DNA of 64,000 nt, from the NCBI RefSeq assembly GCF_008065375.1, contig NZ_VJYI01000002.1:1196787-1260786 (forward strand), given 5' to 3'. Made by a program: the position numbers and the translations under genes. This document shows positions 39,849 to 48,639 of the stretch, one piece after another. The number at the start of each line of letters is the position of its first letter. Within the stretch, counting starts at the first letter, position 1. The DNA is from Nonomuraea sp. SYSU D8015. GTDB taxonomy: Bacteria; Actinomycetota; Actinomycetes; Streptosporangiales; Streptosporangiaceae. Below the pieces are notes generated by a model that saw only the letters and a list, made by a program, of their open reading frames with translations, was not told the origin of the DNA and searched no databases.

Positions 39849-40854
39849 GGACGGTGGCGAGGACGTGGGGGTCCTCGGGACCCAGGTGAGGTGCGGGCAC
39901 TGAGCGGATGGCGAAGCGGTTGCGGGGGGTGGCCGCGTCCGCTTCGGCGATCATCCGGTCCTGGAGGGCGAGGGGGATGGCCCGGTCGCGGGTGTAGCGG
40001 ATGTAGGTGCGCGGGATACGGCCCCAGGTTGCTGGGATGCCGCGGGCGTCGTTGGTGGGGACGGCGGCCGATTCGTCGGGTTCGAAGGTGTTCAGGGCCG
40101 CCAGGAACGCCGCGTCGCTGTAGTCGGCCGCCAGGGCTGACTTGGCGGCGGCGATGAATTCGGGGTCGGCCGAGCGCCAGTTGGTGCGGCTGACACCGAG
40201 ATGCTTGGGCGTCTGGACGGAGGGGATCAGGGGGAGCAGTGTCGAGGCGGCCTGCGGTGTCAAGAAGCAGTCCAGGACGCTGCGGAGCCGGACGCAGCAG
40301 AACGCCGACAGGTACACCAGCCGTTCGATCAGTTCGGGCACCTGGTTGCCCACGCGGGTAATGGTGGCGCCCCCCATGCTGTGGCCGACCAGGATTACCG
40401 GCCCGTTGCGGGCGACGCGGCGCACGACGCGCACGACGTGCCGGACGTTGTCGTCCAAGGAGGTGTTGCCCAGGACCGGAGAGGGAGCGGCGGCGAAGGC
40501 GGCCAGGTCCTGTGGGGCCTGGTAAGAGCGCGGGAAGTTGCCGGCTGAGCCGTGACCGGGCAGGTCCACCGCCGTCGCGCGATGACCCGCTTCGGCCAGG
40601 GCGGCGACCAGCGGAGCGAACGAGTAGGCGTTGCCGTTGGCGCCGTGCACGATCACAAAGGTCGGCTGCCTGCCGCGGCCGGTTGGGCGGGCCGCGGCCG
40701 GAGGGCTGGAGGCGGCCGCGGCGAGGGCACTGGTGCCGCCGGTCCCGGTCAGGACTGCGGCCGCCTGCAGCAGATGCCGACGCCCAAGCTGACGCGTAGG
40801 TCGCCGCCCGGAACGGTCCTCGGTGTGCGGAGTGGTGTTTCCAGGCTCAGGCAC
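39832..40854 (-). CDS. Tat-exported alpha/beta hydrolase (salicylate-esterase-like)
   Basis: This 340-aa protein has a twin-arginine signal (GRRHLLQAAAVLTG, about residues 24-37). The oxyanion motif is VHGANGN, the nucleophile elbow is GHSMGG, and His lies near APHLGPEDPH at the C-terminus. The RATAVDLPGHG segment is typical of the alpha/beta-hydrolase_6 group related to plant methylesterases. It overlaps the next upstream gene (40847-41092) by 8 bases and is probably controlled by the TetR at 41190. Confidence 0.87.
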   Translation of the reverse strand: MPEPGNTTPHTEDRSGRRPTRQLGRRHLLQAAAVLTGTGGTSALAAAASSPPAAARPTGRGRQPTFVIVHGANGNAYSFAPLVAALAEAGHRATAVDLPGHGSAGNFPRSYQAPQDLAAFAAAPSPVLGNTSLDDNVRHVVRVVRRVARNGPVILVGHSMGGATITRVGNQVPELIERLVYLSAFCCVRLRSVLDCFLTPQAASTLLPLIPSVQTPKHLGVSRTNWRSADPEFIAAAKSALAADYSDAAFLAALNTFEPDESAAVPTNDARGIPATWGRIPRTYIRYTRDRAIPLALQDRMIAEADAATPRNRFAIRSVPAPHLGPEDPHVLATVLSETL

Positions 40855-41092
40855 GAGTCCGCCTCCGCAGGTTGTGCCAGGCCAGCGCCCAGGTCAGTAG
40901 CACAGCGCCGGCGGCGCCGAGCAGCAGATCGGTCCATGGCGGCAGGCCGGCGGCGCGGAGCAGGCCGGCCACGCCGAAACTGGTGTCCCACAGCGTCTGG
41001 GTGATGGCCGACCCGAAGCCCTGGACCAACAGGAGTATGCCCAGGATCCAGCGAGCGCTCTGCGCGGCCGGGCTCTGTCGTCGTTGCGTCAT
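40847..41092 (-). CDS. Small two-helix membrane protein
   Basis: This 81-aa protein has two hydrophobic segments (about residues 16-36 and 52-72) and a basic tail. ATG 41092 has AAAGGGGG upstream; the open frame extends further but through the operator. It is the first gene of a two-gene unit with the Tat hydrolase. Function unknown. Confidence 0.65.
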   Translation of the reverse strand: MTQRRQSPAAQSARWILGILLLVQGFGSAITQTLWDTSFGVAGLLRAAGLPPWTDLLLGAAGAVLLTWALAWHNLRRRTRA

Positions 41093-41128
41093 GCGGGTGT
41101 CCCCCTTTCGATGCGCACCAGCCGTTCC

Positions 41129-41174
41129 GATGCGCTTGCATCGGAACCTAGCATCGTTTCGATGCAAGCGCATC
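41129..41174. promoter_or_regulatory. Double TetR-type operator
   Basis: GATGCGCTTGCATCG (41129-41143) and CGATGCAAGCGCATC (41160-41174) are exact inverted copies, and each is itself a GATGC-N4-GCATC palindrome. They sit between the divergent TetR gene and the membrane-protein/hydrolase unit. Confidence 0.75.
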
Positions 41175-41189
41175 ACTTAGACTCGAGGC

Positions 41190-41789
41190 GTGCCGAGACA
41201 GGTGGACCACGACAGCCGACGCCGTCAGATCGCGCGGGCGGTCTTCGACCTCATCAGCGAACGCGGCATGGAGGGCGCCACCCTGCGCGACACCGCGGCC
41301 CGAGCCGGCGTCTCCATGGGGGCCGTCCAGCGCTGCTTCTCCACCAAGGAGCAGATGGTCGCCTTCGTGATGGAGTACATGAACCAGCGGATCACCGACC
41401 GCGTCCAGGCCGAGATCCCCGACACCGCCAATCCCGCTACGGCGATGACGACGCTGGAGCACACGCTCGCCGCGACCCTGGCGCTCGATCAGCCGAGCCG
41501 GGCCGAGACCAGGGTCTGGTTGGCCTTCACCGCACAGGCCGCCATCGATCCCGCGCTTGCCGCCGTCCAAAGCGAGGAGTACGCCGGCCTGGCGAAACTC
41601 ATCGCTCTACTCATCAGCGCGGCGCAGACCCACGGCCATGCCCACCCCGATCTCGACCCCGACCAGGAAGCCGAAGCACTCATCACCCTGACCGACGGGC
41701 TGAACATCCAACTGCTGCTGGGACGACACACCCCCGGCTCCGCCCGTACCGCACTGCACCACCGGCTCAACGGTCTCCGCATCAACTGA
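41190..41789 (+). CDS. TetR-family transcriptional regulator
   Basis: This 199-aa protein has its helix-turn-helix at residues 10-55 (GATLRDTAARAGVSMGAVQRCF, then STKEQM) and a TetR_C-type ligand domain. GTG 41190 begins 15 bases after a double palindromic operator. It is the likely repressor of itself and of the divergent hydrolase unit. Confidence 0.9.
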   Translation: MPRQVDHDSRRRQIARAVFDLISERGMEGATLRDTAARAGVSMGAVQRCFSTKEQMVAFVMEYMNQRITDRVQAEIPDTANPATAMTTLEHTLAATLALDQPSRAETRVWLAFTAQAAIDPALAAVQSEEYAGLAKLIALLISAAQTHGHAHPDLDPDQEAEALITLTDGLNIQLLLGRHTPGSARTALHHRLNGLRIN

Positions 41790-41977
41790 ACCATGCAACC
41801 CCGCCGGCCAGTACCGGCTCAACAGCAGCAAGGGCGAGTGATTGGGCAACGCGAACATGAATCCGCTTCACCAAGGTGGGGCGATGTGTCGTTGGAAGAA
41901 AGGGGGCCAGAAGTCGCGCGTAGAACCAGTCAGGCCACGTTTGCCCTGTTTAGCAGCGAAAATCTGATGCGGTCAGG

Positions 41978-42035
41978 TAGCCCGAGGGAATCTCACCCCC
42001 GGGCTCCCATAGATCCGTGCGTAACAGTCTCCCGT
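41978..42035 (-). mobile_element. Group II intron 3' end (domain V 3' strand and domain VI)
   Basis: Read on the minus strand, GAGACTGTTACGCACGG matches the loop and 3' strand of intron domain V. It is followed by AGCCCGGGGGTGAGATTCCC and CTCGGGCTAC, a domain VI hairpin ending in AC at 41978. The 5' strand of domain V, which holds the catalytic triad, and the whole intron ORF are missing. It is a dead fragment abutting IS30 debris. Confidence 0.55.
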
Positions 42036-42135
42036 TGGGCTGGGGTTTCCCAGCCGAGCGTTTTGCGTCGGCCGTTCAACCGGGCAGCGACGACGGTGAG
42101 ATGGTCGCGGTGACGCCGGTCCGCCTGGCGGCGAA
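42036..42135 (-). mobile_element. IS30-family transposase C-terminal fragment
   Basis: The minus-strand frame reads HLTVVAARLNGRRKTLGWET, matching the conserved LNxRPRKTLGWxTP end of IS30 transposases. A stop lies just upstream, and the frame then runs into the intron fragment. Only about 33 codons remain. Confidence 0.6.
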
Positions 42136-42185
42136 TCGGCTGTTAAGGCCGCCCTCCTCAGGGGACGGCCCAAATGAAAGGTCCG

Positions 42186-43076
42186 TCACCAGGCGCGCGT
42201 GCGGCCGAACCACACATTGCGGGCGCGGAAATAGGTGTCGCCGTCAGGGCCCGGCCGCTGGTCCTCCCAGCCGGGGTCGCCGGGTGCTTCGAGCTCGGAG
42301 GCGTAGGAGCCCATCTGCAGGTTGATGATGATCGTCTGCGGGACGCCGACCCAGCCGTATCCGGTGTGAGTGCCGACGTAGTTCACCCCGTCCGTGACCT
42401 TGCCGAAGTAGTACTCGAGCTTGACGTCGTTCCCCTCCTTGTACATCCAGACGCGGTACCTGTACCAGAACTGCGGGTCCCTGACCTCGACCAGCGTGCG
42501 CTGGGTCTCCATGTCCCTGTTCCAGGTGTTGAACTTGTTGGTGGAGTCTCCGACGTATTCGAGGATGTCGCTCTCCGGCGGCCAGGGCGTGCCGTTGGTC
42601 CAGAAGGCCGGCCAGATGCCCGGCCCCGCCTGCACGCTGAACTCGCCCTCGATGTCGTACTCGGGGAACTGGTCGTTGACGATGATCTGCGGCTTGGCGT
42701 GGACGGCGCCCGAGAGATACCACCGCGGGGCGTGCGGTGGGCTGGGGCTGGGCCCCAGCGACTGGGACAGCCGGGTCGCCTTCAGAGTCAGCACGCCTCC
42801 GGAGAGCGAGACCTGACCGGGGTCCATCTTCGCGGCGCCGTTGTGGCTGTCGCCCCAGGGGTAGTTGTAATTCCACTTCGCCTTGAAGGCCGTGAGGCTG
42901 TTGAAGGAGGACTTCTCGACAAGATTTTCCCATGTGGCCTCGCTGCGCCGGGTGCGCCTGGAGGCTAATGGCGCGGCTTGGGCCCCTGTGGGGACGAGGG
43001 AGAGCCCCAGGGACAGGCCGCCCACGGCCGCCGCCGAGGTCAGGAGCTTACGCCGATTGATCCTATTCTCGGACAC
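42186..43076 (-). CDS. Tat-exported GH16-like glycoside hydrolase/lyase-fold protein
   Basis: This 296-aa protein has a twin-arginine signal (NRRKLLTSAAAVGGLSLG, residues 7-24). The concanavalin-like fold carries the GH16-type motif ESDILEYVG (Glu168, Asp170, Glu173) after GIWPAFW. GH16 enzymes cut beta-1,3/1,4-glucans, agar-type galactans or similar. Here the nucleophile, helper and acid/base residues are all present. The substrate is unknown. IS30/intron debris begins just downstream, at 42135. Confidence 0.85.
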   Translation of the reverse strand: MSENRINRRKLLTSAAAVGGLSLGLSLVPTGAQAAPLASRRTRRSEATWENLVEKSSFNSLTAFKAKWNYNYPWGDSHNGAAKMDPGQVSLSGGVLTLKATRLSQSLGPSPSPPHAPRWYLSGAVHAKPQIIVNDQFPEYDIEGEFSVQAGPGIWPAFWTNGTPWPPESDILEYVGDSTNKFNTWNRDMETQRTLVEVRDPQFWYRYRVWMYKEGNDVKLEYYFGKVTDGVNYVGTHTGYGWVGVPQTIIINLQMGSYASELEAPGDPGWEDQRPGPDGDTYFRARNVWFGRTRAW

Positions 43077-43189
43077 TTGCTTCCTTTACGGGTGAATGAT
43101 CATTGTCAGGCCGCAACAGTATGTCGTACGGCCTGATCCACCCGCGACGGGCGAGCGGCGCGCGGGGAAAGAAGAACCGAAGAACCGGC

Positions 43190-43312
43190 TCACCGGCGCG
43201 GTCCCAGGCCGGCGGCGCTCGCGCGGGCCACGGCGGTGACGGTCGCCGACCCCGAGCTCGGCGAAGACGCTCGACACATGCTCGCGCACTGTCTTCTCGC
43301 TCAGAAGGTGTC
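43190..43312 (-). pseudogene. LuxR-type regulator C-terminal fragment
   Basis: The minus-strand frame reads LSEKTVREHVSSVFAELGVGDR, the recognition-helix end of a LuxR helix-turn-helix. A one-base shift then gives VTAVARASAAGLG and a stop. The rest of the gene is gone. The 43077-43398 intergenic stretch holds nothing else recognisable. Confidence 0.55.
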
Positions 43313-43398
43313 ATCAACCCCGTAGTGATCTTGCTGTGGATGGGCGCAGATGCACGTCCGTGCCTGTGGGCACGGAGCATGTCCGACAGGATGATCAC

Positions 43399-43998
43399 AT
43401 GAGAGTGAAGAATGGCAGGCGGTGGAATCACAACATCCACTACCACCCCCGCATTCTTGGCGCGGTTCCCGGTGGCGCCAAGCACGCCCTCGACGTCGGC
43501 TGCGGCGAGGGCATGCTCGCCCGCGAGCTCCGGCAGGCCGTGCCGCATGTCACCGGCATCGACCTCCACGCACCCAGCATCGACCAAGCCCGCGAGTACC
43601 CGGACGACATCAACTACATCGTCGGCGATTTCCTCACTCATCCCTTCGAGCCCGCCTCGTTCGACCTCATCGCATCCGTGGCCACTTTGCACCACATGGA
43701 CGCCGCGACCGGGTTGGCCCGCATGCGGGATCTGCTGCGCCCCGGCGGCGTTCTGGCCGTCGTCGGACTCGCATGGAGCACCATACCCGATCTGCCACGC
43801 GACCTTGCCGGCGTCGTCGTCGGTACCGTCCACCGCGCCGTGAAGGGCATCTGGAAGCATTCGTCCCCCACGGTGTGGCCGCCGCCGGTGACATACGCGC
43901 AGATGCGCGCGTTGGCCGCCGAGATCCTGCCCGGCTCCCAGTACCGCCGCCACCTTCTGTTGCGCTACAGCATCATCTGGCGCAAGCCGCAGGATTGA
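43399..43998 (+). CDS. Class I SAM-dependent methyltransferase
   Basis: This 199-aa protein has the SAM-binding motif LDVGCGEGML (residues 31-40), the acidic loop TGIDLHAPSI, a motif-II-like FDLIASVATLHHM and LRPGGVLAVVGLAW. The C-terminal part (YAQMRALAAEILPGSQYRRH) is typical of UbiE-like methyltransferases of unknown acceptor. ATG 43399. No partner genes. Confidence 0.9.
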   Translation: MRVKNGRRWNHNIHYHPRILGAVPGGAKHALDVGCGEGMLARELRQAVPHVTGIDLHAPSIDQAREYPDDINYIVGDFLTHPFEPASFDLIASVATLHHMDAATGLARMRDLLRPGGVLAVVGLAWSTIPDLPRDLAGVVVGTVHRAVKGIWKHSSPTVWPPPVTYAQMRALAAEILPGSQYRRHLLLRYSIIWRKPQD

Positions 43999-44197
43999 GC
44001 AGGGAGAAATCTCCTGACCCAGGCTCCGGGCGTGCCGCTCACCTTGCACGTGTGATCATTTCCCATCACAGTGCTGGACACTGAGTGCCCAGGACGACGG
44101 CGAGGGCCAGGCGGTCGGCGTCCTCGGTGCCGGGCGCGTCGTTTCGGCCGGCATCGCGCCGGGTGACGGTGATCGCGGTGCGGTAGCGTCCAGCGTC

Positions 44198-45550
44198 ATG
44201 GTCGACGCCTGGAACCGGTTACGTACGGCCGCTCCGCGCAGTGCCACGGCACTGATCGCCGACAGCGCGTTGGGTGCGCTGTTCCTGGTCCTGCTCCTGG
44301 TCGAACGGCTGGTGGTCGCTCCCCTGCCGGTCGCGAGCCTCCCGGTCGCCCTCACCAGTGGCCTGGGCATCGCGGTCGGCCTGGCTCTGCGGCGCCGCAC
44401 GCCCCTCGCGGCATTCGTCCTCGGCTCGACGGCACTCCTCTTCGGCGTCCTGGTCACGCCCCCCAGCGTGCTCGCACCGTACGCGAACCAGATCGGTGTG
44501 TACTCCGTCGGCCTGCACGCGACGCGACGGCGGGCCCACTCGGGACTGATCGTCATGATCATCTGTATCGCCGGCTACTTCGCCGCCGTCCAGCCCACGC
44601 CCCGGCCCGCGTCCATCGGCGGTGTGGTGTTCGTGTGGGTGCTGGCCTGGCTGGTCGGGTACGGCGCGGCCAGGCGGCGCGAGGAGCAACTCGCCGCCCG
44701 GCGGCTGATGCGGCGCCAGGCCGTCGCCGAGGAGCGGGCCCGCATCGCCCGCGAACTGCATGACCTGGTCGGGCACACGGTCAACCTCATGCTGGTGCAG
44801 GCCGGGGCAGGACGGCGGGTGCTCGACCGCGACCCCGCCAAGGCACGGGAACTCCTGGCAGGCATCGAGCAGACCGGCCGCGCCGCACTCACCGAGCTGG
44901 ACCGGGTCCTCGGCGTGCTGCGCCGCGACAGCCAGGAGGGCGACGGCGAGGCAGGCGACGGCGAGGCGGGCGCGCCCGGGCTCGCTGACCTGCCTGCCCT
45001 GGCCGAGCGCATGACGAAGGCCGGAATCGGAGTCCGGGTCCGGCTCGACCCCGCACTGCCGGAGCTGCCCCGTAGCCTGGATCTCTCGGCGTACCGGATC
45101 GTCCAGGAGACCCTCACGAACGCGCTCAAGCACGGCGACGCGACGTCCGCCACCGTCACCGTCCGCCGCGACGGCGGCTCACTCGACATCGACGTGCGCG
45201 ACGACGGGCACGGGTCGCCTCCCGGCTATCAGCCGGGGCGCGGCCTGCTCGGCATCGGCGAGCGGGTCGCCCTGTTCGGCGGCACCCTGGAGCACGGGCC
45301 TTCCGGCTCAAACGGCTTCCGCGTACGCGCCGTACTCCCGCTGCCCGGGAACGTCACCTCCCCACCCGAGGCCCGTAAACCCGTGAGCACCGCCTCCCCA
45401 CCCGCAGGCCGTGACCCCTCACCCGGAAACACCGCCTCCCCGTCCAAGGGCCAAGACCCCTCGCCCCAAAACAGCGCTTCCCCACCCGAGGCTCATGACC
45501 CATCACCCGCCGACGGCGCCTCCGTCCTGCCGGACGGGCCGGCGACATGA
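44198..45550 (+). CDS. NarL-family sensor histidine kinase
   Basis: This 450-aa protein has about four membrane helices in the first 150 residues, a HisKA_3 domain EERARIARELHDLVGH (His188) and an HATPase domain (IVQETLTNALKHG, DDGHGSPPG, GRGLLGIGERV). The last 75 residues form a low-complexity tail of repeated TSPPEARKP / ASPPAGRDPSPGN-like units, a repeat expansion not needed for catalysis. ATGA overlap joins it to the response regulator. Confidence 0.92.
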   Translation: MVDAWNRLRTAAPRSATALIADSALGALFLVLLLVERLVVAPLPVASLPVALTSGLGIAVGLALRRRTPLAAFVLGSTALLFGVLVTPPSVLAPYANQIGVYSVGLHATRRRAHSGLIVMIICIAGYFAAVQPTPRPASIGGVVFVWVLAWLVGYGAARRREEQLAARRLMRRQAVAEERARIARELHDLVGHTVNLMLVQAGAGRRVLDRDPAKARELLAGIEQTGRAALTELDRVLGVLRRDSQEGDGEAGDGEAGAPGLADLPALAERMTKAGIGVRVRLDPALPELPRSLDLSAYRIVQETLTNALKHGDATSATVTVRRDGGSLDIDVRDDGHGSPPGYQPGRGLLGIGERVALFGGTLEHGPSGSNGFRVRAVLPLPGNVTSPPEARKPVSTASPPAGRDPSPGNTASPSKGQDPSPQNSASPPEAHDPSPADGASVLPDGPAT

Positions 45551-46221
45551 CCGTGCGTGTGCTGCTCGCCGACGACGACGCGCTGCTGCGGGCCGGGGTG
45601 GCGGTCGTGCTCAGCACCGCCGACGGAATCGAAGTGATCGGCGAGGCCGCCGACGGCCTCGAAGCCGTGGCCCTGTGCCGGTCACTCACGCCGGACGTGG
45701 CCGTCATGGACGTACGGATGCCCGGCGTGGACGGCATCGAGGCGACCCGGCGCATCGTCGCCGCCGGGCTGCCGACCCGCGTGCTCGTGCTCACCACGTT
45801 CCAGCACGACGAGTACGTATGGGGCGCACTGCGGGCAGGCGCCAGCGGCTTCCTGCTGAAACGCGCCTCACCCGAGCGGCTGATCGACGCCGTGCACACC
45901 CTGGCCTCCGGCGACGCGCTGCTCGACCCCGCGGTCACCCGCGACCTCATCGGCCGGTTCGTGGCAGGAACGCCGCACGCGCCCGCCCAGCCGGCGGCTC
46001 ACCAGTCGCGGCTGGCCCCTCTCACCGAGCGCGAACGACAGGTGCTGCGCCTGATCGCCGAGGGCTACTCCAACGACGAGATCGGCGGCCTGCTCGCCAT
46101 CGCCGAATCGACCGCCAAGACCCACGTGAAGCGCATCCTGGCCAAGATCGGAGCCCGTGACCGCGCTCAGGCGGTCGTCATCGCGTACCAGAGCGGCCTC
46201 ATGGGCGAGGGCCACCGCTGA
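45547..46221 (+). CDS. NarL/LuxR-type response regulator
   Basis: This 224-aa protein has a receiver domain with Asp55 (VAVMDVRMPG), conserved Thr (VLTTFQ) and Lys (FLLKRAS), and a C-terminal LuxR helix-turn-helix (LTERERQVLRLIAEGYSN...STAKTHVKRILAKI). It is cotranslated with the kinase. The hydrolase gene downstream, beyond a hairpin, is a possible target. Confidence 0.94.
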   Translation: MTVRVLLADDDALLRAGVAVVLSTADGIEVIGEAADGLEAVALCRSLTPDVAVMDVRMPGVDGIEATRRIVAAGLPTRVLVLTTFQHDEYVWGALRAGASGFLLKRASPERLIDAVHTLASGDALLDPAVTRDLIGRFVAGTPHAPAQPAAHQSRLAPLTERERQVLRLIAEGYSNDEIGGLLAIAESTAKTHVKRILAKIGARDRAQAVVIAYQSGLMGEGHR

Positions 46222-46248
46222 ACACAGACTGCTCTCCTGGCGCAGCCG

Positions 46249-46272
46249 GCCGTACCCCCCTCGGGGTATGGC
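46249..46272. terminator. Hairpin after the response regulator
   Basis: GCCGTACCCC (46249-46258) and GGGGTATGGC (46263-46272) form a 10-bp stem (one G-U) with a 4-base loop, 27 bases after the stop. It could be a terminator or a symmetric binding site upstream of the next gene. Confidence 0.5.
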
Positions 46273-46419
46273 AACCGACCTCCGTGGGGGGACGTTCGCG
46301 CCGCCGCCGGTGAATAGCGTCGTCCACGCATCGATCGCACTCTTGCCGGGGCCGTCGCCCGGCCGGCTGATCCTGCCCGAAGGACTGCCGGGAGACATCG
46401 CTGACTTAGGAAGGCGGAC

Positions 46420-48522
46420 ATGGCCCTCAAGTCGCACGCGCGGGGCTTCACCGGCGCCAGAATCACGGCCCTGGCTGTCATCGCTCTCTTGGCGCTCGCC
46501 CTCGGCTACGTGAGTACGCAGGGCAAGGAGCCGCTGGAGGTGCCTGCCGGCGCCAAGGCCGGCGCGCTGACGCTGAACCCTTGCTCGTACGACACCGAAG
46601 CCGGCCCCCTCCCGGCCGACTGCGGCACGCTGGTGGTTCCGGAGAACCACCGCGAGCGCGGCTCCCGTCTCATAGCGCTGCCTGTGACCAGAATCCGGGC
46701 AACCGGGAAGAACCCAGCCGACCCGGTCTTCCGGCTCACGGGCGGCCCCGGCCAGTCCAACATGTCCTTCAAGGAGGCGAGCCGGCTGACCGAGCGCCAC
46801 GACGTCGTCCTCGTCGGATACCGCGGCATCGACGGGTCAGAACGTCTCGACTGTCCCGAGATCACGTCCGCGCTGCAGCACTCGCCCGACCTCGCCGGAT
46901 CGGAGACGTCGCGCCGCATGTCCCAGGCCGCCGCCGACTGCTCGCGCCGGCTGTCCGCAGCGGGCGTCGACCTCAACGGTTACTCGCTTCCCCAACGCGT
47001 GGACGATCTAGAAGCGGCCCGTACGGCCCTGGGCTACCAGCGGATCAACCTGATCAGCACCAGCGCGGGAACACGTACGGCGATGATCTACTCCTGGCGC
47101 TACCCCAAGTCGATCCACCGATCGGTGATGATCGCCGTGAATCCCCCCGGCCGCTTCATGTGGGACCCGAAAATCACCGATAACCAGCTCGCACACTATG
47201 CCGACCTCTGCCGGGCGGACGCCGGCTGCGCCGCACGCACCGGCGACCTCGCGGCCACCATGAAGGCCACCGCGGCGAAACTGCCGGACCGGTGGGGGAT
47301 CCTGCCGATCAAGAACGGCAACGTACGGGCCGCGACCTTCTTCGGGCTCGTCCATTCGAGCAAGGCCGCCGCGCCCCTCAACGGGCCGACGGTGCTCGAC
47401 GCCTGGCTGACCGCTGCGGAGGGCGATCCGAGCGGGTTCTGGGCCATGTCGGTGGTGGCCGACCTGTCGTTTCCCGCGTCCTTCGTCTGGGGAGAGTTCG
47501 CCCTGGCCGGCATGATCGACGCGGGACCGGTCGACCGCTACTACGCGGCGGGCGGCGACCCCGGCTCCATCCTCGGCAACGCCGCGGGGGAGCTGCTGTG
47601 GGCCGGTGGAACCCTCCCCAAGGCATGGCCGGTCAGCCCCGACAATCGCGACTTCCAGCAGGCCCGGCCGACGGACGTCGAGACCCTCCTGATCAGCGGC
47701 ACCGTCGATTTCACGACACCCGCCGAGCTCGCCACCAACGAGCTGTTGCCCACCTTGCGGAACGGGCACCAGGTCAAGCTGGCCGAGCTGGGCCACAGCA
47801 CGGATTTCTGGGCCTACCAGCCCGAGGCGAGCACGCGACTGCTGACCGCCTTCTACGACCGTGGCCAGGTGGACACCTCTCGGTACGTCCCGCACAAGGT
47901 CGACTTCGACCCCGGTGCGGCCTCCATGTCCAACATTGCCAAGGTCCTCGTCGGCATCCTGGTCGGCTTCGCGTCGATCGCCGTCGCTCTGCTCGGCTGG
48001 ATGCTGCTCCGGGTACGCCGCCGGGGCGGCTTCGGCCCCAAGTCCGGCATCTGGATGCGCATCCTGACCCCGGTGTTCCTCGGCCTCGGCGGCTGGTTCC
48101 TGGCCGTGCTGGCCATGATGATCCTTTGGCCGGCGGGATTCATCGGCGACCTGCTCCTGATCGCGCCGCCCATGGGCGCCGCGATCGGCCTCGGAACCTA
48201 CCTGGCCTGGGTCCACCGCGACCGGGCACCATCGACCCGGCGCCTGGGCCTGGCGGTTGCGCTGGCCGGGTCACTGCTCGGCGCCTGGTTCGGCTTCTCC
48301 GCCACCGAAGGCCTCGCCGCGACGATGACCACGCTCACGGGCGCGGCGATCGCCGCCAACCTCGGCCTCCTCATCCTCGATCTCGTCTGGGACCGGAACG
48401 CCCCCGAGATCCCGGCGATCGCCCGGGAGCGGAGCGATCAGGTTCCTACCAGCGCACGCAGCGCCCTCCCCATCGCCCGTGCCTTTTCCAGCGCTCCTTC
48501 CCGGGATGCCGAGCGCGGCTGA
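46420..48522 (+). CDS. Alpha/beta hydrolase fused to a C-terminal membrane domain
   Basis: This 700-aa protein has an N-terminal membrane anchor (about residues 14-33) and an S33/TAP-like hydrolase domain: oxyanion FRLTGGPGQS, nucleophile region LISTSAGTRTAM (Ser in STSAG, lacking the first Gly), acid near SGTVDFTTP and His in LGHSTDFW. From about residue 505 follow four to five membrane helices. The catalytic domain should face outside. A peptidase or esterase fused to a helical bundle is uncommon. It follows a two-component system that may control it. Confidence 0.82.
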   Translation: MALKSHARGFTGARITALAVIALLALALGYVSTQGKEPLEVPAGAKAGALTLNPCSYDTEAGPLPADCGTLVVPENHRERGSRLIALPVTRIRATGKNPADPVFRLTGGPGQSNMSFKEASRLTERHDVVLVGYRGIDGSERLDCPEITSALQHSPDLAGSETSRRMSQAAADCSRRLSAAGVDLNGYSLPQRVDDLEAARTALGYQRINLISTSAGTRTAMIYSWRYPKSIHRSVMIAVNPPGRFMWDPKITDNQLAHYADLCRADAGCAARTGDLAATMKATAAKLPDRWGILPIKNGNVRAATFFGLVHSSKAAAPLNGPTVLDAWLTAAEGDPSGFWAMSVVADLSFPASFVWGEFALAGMIDAGPVDRYYAAGGDPGSILGNAAGELLWAGGTLPKAWPVSPDNRDFQQARPTDVETLLISGTVDFTTPAELATNELLPTLRNGHQVKLAELGHSTDFWAYQPEASTRLLTAFYDRGQVDTSRYVPHKVDFDPGAASMSNIAKVLVGILVGFASIAVALLGWMLLRVRRRGGFGPKSGIWMRILTPVFLGLGGWFLAVLAMMILWPAGFIGDLLLIAPPMGAAIGLGTYLAWVHRDRAPSTRRLGLAVALAGSLLGAWFGFSATEGLAATMTTLTGAAIAANLGLLILDLVWDRNAPEIPAIARERSDQVPTSARSALPIARAFSSAPSRDAERG

Positions 48523-48639
48523 CCGGAGCTACCCGCGACACTCCACCGACACGGCAGCCCGCTACGGAGCAACGTGGGCCCGATGGCGCACTCTTGACCA
48601 TTCGATTAATGCCGAATGTGCCGGTCTGGTGGGATTCCG

